A stretch of DNA of 9,751 bases from an uncultured Verrucomicrobiota bacterium (GTDB lineage Bacteria; Verrucomicrobiota; Kiritimatiellia; RFP12; UBA1067). The translations under genes and the position numbers were made by a program. The stretch lies in contig CALYRV010000072.1 of the NCBI GenBank assembly GCA_945483525.1, positions 1 to 9,751 of the forward strand, read 5' to 3'. Positions 6,017 to 9,751 of the stretch are shown in pieces. Numbering within the stretch: the first letter of the stretch is position 1; each line of letters opens with the position of its first letter. The notes under the pieces are model-generated. The model was not told the origin of the DNA and ran no database searches. It worked only from the letters and a program-made list of their open reading frames with translations.

Positions 6017-8488
6017 ATGAACATCAAACTTGCAGTTGTCACTGCACTCTGCACCCTGCACTCCGTACTGTTCGCTGGAGGTGAACTCGATCTCGCGGGA
6101 GAGTGGAAGCTCTCTAAGGCGCAAGACGCCGCATACGCCTGCCCGATCACGGTTCCCGGTGGCGTCCATACCGCGCTCGTGAAGGCCGGCAAGCTCGAGG
6201 ATCCGTATTTCGGACGCAACGAGATCAAGGCTCGCTGGGTCGGCGAGACGGACTGGATCATCGAGCGTGAGTTCGACGTTTCCGCCGACTTCCTCAAGGA
6301 GCCGTTCGTCTGGTTGCGTCTCGAGGACTGCGATACGTTCTGCACGATCTATATCAACGGACAGAAGGTCGGCGAAACCGCCAACCGCTTCATCCGCTAT
6401 CATTTCGATGTGAAGAAGTTCCTCAAGGTCGGCAAGAACATCGTCCGCGGCGTCTTCGAAGCTCCCGAGAACCGCTCGAAGAAGGAGGTCTCGAAGTACA
6501 AGGAACAGTACTGCATCGCCAATTGCTTCGTCAAGGATATGTGCCTTATCCGCAAGCCGCAGTGTCACGGCGGCTGGGACTGGGGTCTCTGCCAGATGAT
6601 CGTCGGCTTCTGCGGCGATGTGAAGCTCATCGCCGCTCCCGCGCGTCTCGATTACGTCTATGTCGACCAGAAGTTCGCGGACGACTATTCGTCCGTCGAG
6701 GTCACGGTCACCGCCGAGACCCTCGGCGCCGGCGAGGCTCAGTTCTCCTTCGGTCGTACCGACGGTCGCGTTGGCTATATGGATACCGCCGTCAGACGGA
6801 TTTCCTTCGAGAACAAGTCCTCGGTCTCCTTCACCGTGAAGAATCCCGAACTCTGGTGGCCTGCCGGACAGGGCGAGCAGAACCTTTATGATCTCCAGGT
6901 GACGTTCGCGGGACAGAAGATCAAGAAGAAGATCGGGCTCCGCAAGGTCGAGGTGATCAACGAGAAGACGATTGGCAAGAATGGCAAGGAGGAGCTCTCG
7001 ATGACGTTTGCGGTGAACGGACGCCGCATCTTCGCGAAGGGCGCCGACTGGATTCCCTGCGACGCCTACGAGAACCGCATCACCGCGTCGAAGTACCGCG
7101 ATCTCCTCGAAAGCGCCAAGGCCGCGAATATGAACATGATCCGCCTCTGGGGCGGCGGACAGTACGAGAAGAAGGAGTTCTACGAGATCTGCGACGAACT
7201 CGGTCTCCTCATCTGGCACGACTTCATGTTCTCCTGCGCGATCTATCCCGGTGACGAGTACTTCCTCGGTCAGATCGAGCCCGAGATCATCCATCAGCTC
7301 AAGCGCCTCCGGGATTACGCGTCCATCGCGATGTGGTGCGGCGATAACGAGTGCCTCGGCGCGCTCAAGTGGTTCCCGGTCTCGAAGCAGAATCCCGATT
7401 TCTATCGCGGCACCTGGCTCAAGCGCGTTAAGCTTACGGAAAAGCTGGTGAAGCAGTACGATCCCGCGCGGACTTTTTGGCCGACTTCGCCTTGTTGCGG
7501 TCCCGACGACTTCGGCGACGCGTGGAAGGAGGATTCACGCGGCGACATGCACAACTGGGACGTCTGGCATGAGGGACAGGATTTCGAGTGGTACTTCAAC
7601 TTCCATCCGCGCTTCTGTAGCGAGTTTGGCTTCCAGTCGTTCTCATCAAAGGAGGTCGCGCTCACGTTCGTCAGGCCCGAGGATCTCAATCCGACCTCGC
7701 CGGACTTCGAATGGCATCAGAAGAATGCCGGAGGCAACCGCCGCATTCTCGAGACGATTTCACGTTACTTCCGTTTCGGCGAAGGCACCGAAAACATCCT
7801 CTATCTTTCGCAGCTCCAGCAGGCACTCGCGATCGAAATGGGCGTCCGTGCCTGGCGTAGCGAGACCCCGCACTGCATGGGTACGCTTTTCTGGCAGCTC
7901 AACGACAACTGGCCTGTCGCCTCGTGGAGTTCGATCGAATACGGCGGCAAGTGGAAGATGCTCCAGTACGCCGCGAAGCGCTTTTACGCGCCAGTCATCG
8001 CGGTGCGCTCCCCTGACGGCGGCGTCTTCGTCGTGAACGACAAGGATGAGACCTTCAAGGGCGACCTCAAGTGGGAGTATTTTGACGCCAACGGAAACTC
8101 TTTGGGGTGCGGTGTTTTTGATGCGGAAGCGCCTTCCAGGACGTCGGTCAAAGTTGGATCGCTTGCCGCGAAAAAGGACGCTTTCCTGCGACTTGAGGTT
8201 GACGGCCAGATCTATGACACGTTCTTCGATCGTTACAAGGAATATGTGTTCCCGAAGGCGAAGGTTGAGGTTGTGTTCAATGGCTTTGAAGTTACGCTTA
8301 ATGCCGATAATCCCGCGTTCTTCTGCTGGGCGAACGTGGACGGCATCCGCGGCGAATTTGACGACAATTGTGTGACCGTCCTTCCGGGACGTCCCGTTAC
8401 GCTGAAGTTCACGCCTAAGTGCGAAGGAGTTACTCCTGATGCGTTTCGCAAGGCGTTCTCGCTCAAGCATCTGCGAGAGACATATTAA
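6017..8488 (+). CDS. Secreted glycoside hydrolase family 2 enzyme, probable beta-mannosidase
   Basis: This enzyme is expected to hydrolyse terminal beta-mannosides, such as Man-beta-1,4-GlcNAc or manno-oligosaccharides, in the periplasm or outside the cell. The 823-residue protein (numbering from 6017) has a signal peptide with likely cleavage after VLFA at residue 20. Next come the GH2 sugar-binding domain (about 24-180) with the GGWDWG motif (185-190) typical of beta-mannosidases, Ig-like regions, and the TIM barrel (about 335-640). In the barrel, KGADWIP, NMIRLWGGG and IWHDFMF are family hallmarks. The likely acid/base is Glu445 in MWCGDNE and the nucleophile Glu536 in FCSEFGF; QLNDNWPV and a C-terminal beta domain follow. 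An ATG at 6005 overlapping the mlaD stop would add four residues. The protein has 22 cysteines outside the leader, many for an exported enzyme. Codon choice changes near 8095: CTC dominates Leu before it, CTT/CTG after. Another GH2 activity is possible, but the motifs favour mannosidase. Confidence 0.92.
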   Translation: MNIKLAVVTALCTLHSVLFAGGELDLAGEWKLSKAQDAAYACPITVPGGVHTALVKAGKLEDPYFGRNEIKARWVGETDWIIEREFDVSADFLKEPFVWLRLEDCDTFCTIYINGQKVGETANRFIRYHFDVKKFLKVGKNIVRGVFEAPENRSKKEVSKYKEQYCIANCFVKDMCLIRKPQCHGGWDWGLCQMIVGFCGDVKLIAAPARLDYVYVDQKFADDYSSVEVTVTAETLGAGEAQFSFGRTDGRVGYMDTAVRRISFENKSSVSFTVKNPELWWPAGQGEQNLYDLQVTFAGQKIKKKIGLRKVEVINEKTIGKNGKEELSMTFAVNGRRIFAKGADWIPCDAYENRITASKYRDLLESAKAANMNMIRLWGGGQYEKKEFYEICDELGLLIWHDFMFSCAIYPGDEYFLGQIEPEIIHQLKRLRDYASIAMWCGDNECLGALKWFPVSKQNPDFYRGTWLKRVKLTEKLVKQYDPARTFWPTSPCCGPDDFGDAWKEDSRGDMHNWDVWHEGQDFEWYFNFHPRFCSEFGFQSFSSKEVALTFVRPEDLNPTSPDFEWHQKNAGGNRRILETISRYFRFGEGTENILYLSQLQQALAIEMGVRAWRSETPHCMGTLFWQLNDNWPVASWSSIEYGGKWKMLQYAAKRFYAPVIAVRSPDGGVFVVNDKDETFKGDLKWEYFDANGNSLGCGVFDAEAPSRTSVKVGSLAAKKDAFLRLEVDGQIYDTFFDRYKEYVFPKAKVEVVFNGFEVTLNADNPAFFCWANVDGIRGEFDDNCVTVLPGRPVTLKFTPKCEGVTPDAFRKAFSLKHLRETY

Positions 8489-8492
8489 GTAC

Positions 8493-8498
8493 AAGGAG
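8493..8498 (+). promoter_or_regulatory. Shine-Dalgarno site of nagA
   Basis: AAGGAG lies eight bases before the ATG at 8507 in the 18-base gap after the mannosidase. It fixes the nagA start and implies independent, efficient initiation. Confidence 0.75.
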
Positions 8499-8506
8499 TA
8501 TTCGTC

Positions 8507-9673
8507 ATGCAGAAGACCGTCATCATCAACGCGCACGTGATTTCCCCCGGCGTCGATCTCCGGAACGCAACCATTGTCATCGAAGGCAGGAAGATCAAAG
8601 GGGTTGTCGCCAATGGTCCGAAGTCTGCGAAGCCGGACAGGAACTGCACCGTGGTTGACGTGCGCGGAAAGTATGTGATGCCTGGCTTCATCGATGTTCA
8701 TACCCACGGTGCGCTCGGCTACGATTTCTGTGACGCGGATCCGAAGGCTGTTTTCGAATTTGCGAAGGCGAAGCTGGAGGAGGGGGTTACGACCATGCTG
8801 CCGACGACGCTTACCGTTTCCAATGCGGAGCTCAAGACGGCAGCGAAGAATGCCAGAAGATACGCCGACGCTGGAATGCCTTACGCCAAGGTCCCGGCAA
8901 TCCATTTGGAAGGTCCATTCATCAACGTCAAGTGCTGTGGCGCGCAGAATCCTAAATTCGTCCGCAATCCTTCCGTCGCCGAGGTGAAGGGCATCGCGAA
9001 AATCTATCCGGTCAAGGAAATTTCCTATGCCGTTGAAGCGAAGGACGGCGCGAGATTCGCCAAGGAGATGATCAAACTCGGGATCGTTCCCAGTTGTGGA
9101 CACACTGGAGCGAAGCTTGCTGAATTTATGCCGGCGTATGAGAACGGGCTCCGTCATATTACGCATTTCTGCAATCAGATGACTCCGCTTCATCATCGCG
9201 AGATTGGCATGGTTGGCGCAGGTTTCCTGATTGAAGACCTCAATACCGAAGTGATCTGTGACAAGATTCATCTTTGTCCGGATATGTTAAAGCTGATCTT
9301 CGCGCGTCGCAGTCTCGAGCACATCCAGATGATCACCGATTCGCTTCGTTGTTCGCATTGCCCCGATGGGTACGAGTTCGAGATGGGAGGGCTGAAGGTC
9401 GCGCTCAAGAACGGCGAGGCGCGTCTTGTAGAGGCCGGCAATCTCGCGGGTTCGACGCTTTGGATGGGCATGGGCTTGAAGAATGTTCATGAAGTCACCG
9501 GTATTCCGTTGAAGGACCTTGTTCGTACTACCTCTTGGAACCAGGCGCTCGAATTCGGCTGGGGTCGTGAGCTCGGTAAGGTAGAAAAGGGTTTCGTTGC
9601 CGATCTTGTCGTCATTGACAAGAAGACTTGGAAGCCCGCGGCGGTCTTCGTTGACGGTGTCCAGCGGATATGA
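8507..9673 (+). CDS. nagA: N-acetylglucosamine-6-phosphate deacetylase
   Basis: This enzyme converts GlcNAc-6-phosphate to glucosamine-6-phosphate and acetate, in GlcNAc catabolism and amino-sugar recycling. The 388-residue length is normal. The amidohydrolase pattern is clear: PGFIDVHTHG (59-68), metal-binding Glu135 in HLEGPF, His199 in GHTGA and His220 in THFCNQM, phosphate-contact Arg231 in HREIG and His255, and catalytic Asp278 in MITDS. GNLAGSTLWM (311-320) and the closing KGFVADLVVID are also typical. Two departures are visible. Where E. coli NagA has KKGTHNPNF, here it is CCGAQNPKF, so a His known to lie in the active site is replaced by Gln147. The usual D-G-x-H before the phosphate-site His reads DKIH. 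The gene follows the mannosidase, which fits use of GlcNAc-containing glycans. No nagB or sugar transporter is visible. Its last codons hold the -35 box of the tRNA promoter. Confidence 0.93.
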   Translation: MQKTVIINAHVISPGVDLRNATIVIEGRKIKGVVANGPKSAKPDRNCTVVDVRGKYVMPGFIDVHTHGALGYDFCDADPKAVFEFAKAKLEEGVTTMLPTTLTVSNAELKTAAKNARRYADAGMPYAKVPAIHLEGPFINVKCCGAQNPKFVRNPSVAEVKGIAKIYPVKEISYAVEAKDGARFAKEMIKLGIVPSCGHTGAKLAEFMPAYENGLRHITHFCNQMTPLHHREIGMVGAGFLIEDLNTEVICDKIHLCPDMLKLIFARRSLEHIQMITDSLRCSHCPDGYEFEMGGLKVALKNGEARLVEAGNLAGSTLWMGMGLKNVHEVTGIPLKDLVRTTSWNQALEFGWGRELGKVEKGFVADLVVIDKKTWKPAAVFVDGVQRI

Positions 9674-9679
9674 TATAAT
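9651..9679 (+). promoter_or_regulatory. Sigma70-type promoter for tRNA-Ser
   Basis: TTGACG at 9651-9656 (five of six consensus) is followed by a 17-base spacer and a perfect TATAAT at 9674-9679. Transcription would begin near 9686, about 15 bases before the mature tRNA. The -35 box and most of the spacer lie within the last codons and the stop of nagA; the -10 box begins at the first base after the nagA stop. Confidence 0.88.
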
Positions 9680-9700
9680 ACACGCCGTTTTGTACGATTT

Positions 9701-9751
9701 GGAGGGATGGCCGAGTGGCTGAAGGCAACGGTTTGCTAAATCGTCATACGG
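9701..9751 (+). tRNA. serX: tRNA-Ser (anticodon GCU), 3' part cut by the window edge
   Basis: The 5' acceptor strand GGAGGGA (9701-9707) is followed by TG and a D arm, GCC/GGC, whose loop contains GAGTGGCTGAA. The anticodon stem ACGGT (9728-9732) pairs with ATCGT (9740-9744), with one G-U pair. The seven-base loop TTGCTAA places the anticodon GCT at 9735-9737, reading AGC and AGU serine codons. The sequence after the stem starts the long variable arm of a class II tRNA. The T arm and 3' acceptor strand lie beyond the window. The symbol is a placeholder. Confidence 0.93.

Noticed and set aside
6011..7294. A 427-codon minus-strand open frame within the mannosidase
   Set aside because: Its composition is dominated by Glu, Asp, Leu and Val from reverse reading of GAC/CTC/GTC-type codons. 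It has no motif, and the plus-strand protein fully accounts for the region.
7760..9271. A 503-codon open frame on the minus strand across the mannosidase and nagA
   Set aside because: It lies antisense to two genes with unmistakable family motifs and spans their boundary. Its translation is Arg/Val/Leu-rich with no recognisable domain. Strong C/G third-position bias on the plus strand readily leaves long antisense frames open.
9615..9620. Perfect TTGACA hexamer inside nagA
   Set aside because: The sequence 16-18 bases downstream is GC-rich with no -10-like hexamer; the real tRNA promoter is 36 bases further on.

Overview
The window reads as one continuous block of plus-strand genes from a Gram-negative, GC-rich bacterium. 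All eight protein genes and the tRNA at the end point the same way. Gaps between genes are 0-30 bases, several junctions overlap, and no stretch over 300 bases lacks a gene. An outer membrane is implied by a lipid-transport (MCE/Mla-type) operon, a lipoprotein and secreted proteins. The gene content fits an anaerobic or gut-associated member of the PVC group (Kiritimatiellae- or Lentisphaerae-like): a 15-residue surface-repeat protein, a long-form citrate synthase like those of Bacteroidota and PVC bacteria, a secreted GH2 mannosidase and NagA. That placement is an inference from gene style and is weakly held.

Layout: (1) 2-1078, C-terminal part of class II glycyl-tRNA synthetase, cut by the window edge and carrying two unusual insertions. 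(2) 1109-1834, an exported protein made of about ten 15-residue GxQxGxxN-type repeats. (3) 1841-3193, citrate synthase with its catalytic residues intact. (4) 3206-6008, a tightly coupled MCE phospholipid-transport operon: auxiliary lipoprotein, MlaE-type permease, MlaF-type ATPase, MlaD-type MCE protein. (5) 6017-8488, secreted GH2 beta-mannosidase-like enzyme whose start region overlaps or abuts the MCE gene. (6) 8507-9673, N-acetylglucosamine-6-phosphate deacetylase (NagA). (7) 9701 to the end, 5' part of tRNA-Ser(GCU), preceded by a near-perfect sigma70 promoter whose -35 box lies inside the nagA coding sequence.

How the genes fit together: the four MCE genes form a recognisable machine that would move phospholipid between the inner and outer membranes. 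Beta-mannosidase and NagA form a plausible catabolic pair for mannose/GlcNAc glycans, for example the Man-beta-1,4-GlcNAc core of N-glycans. GlyRS, citrate synthase and tRNA-Ser are housekeeping genes. I see no phage, transposon, CRISPR or defence genes. I also found no clearly new multi-gene system. The most unusual points are the GlyRS insertions, the regular repeat protein, the auxiliary lipoprotein leading the MCE operon, a codon-usage break and many cysteines in the mannosidase, substitutions near the NagA active site, and the tRNA promoter buried in nagA.
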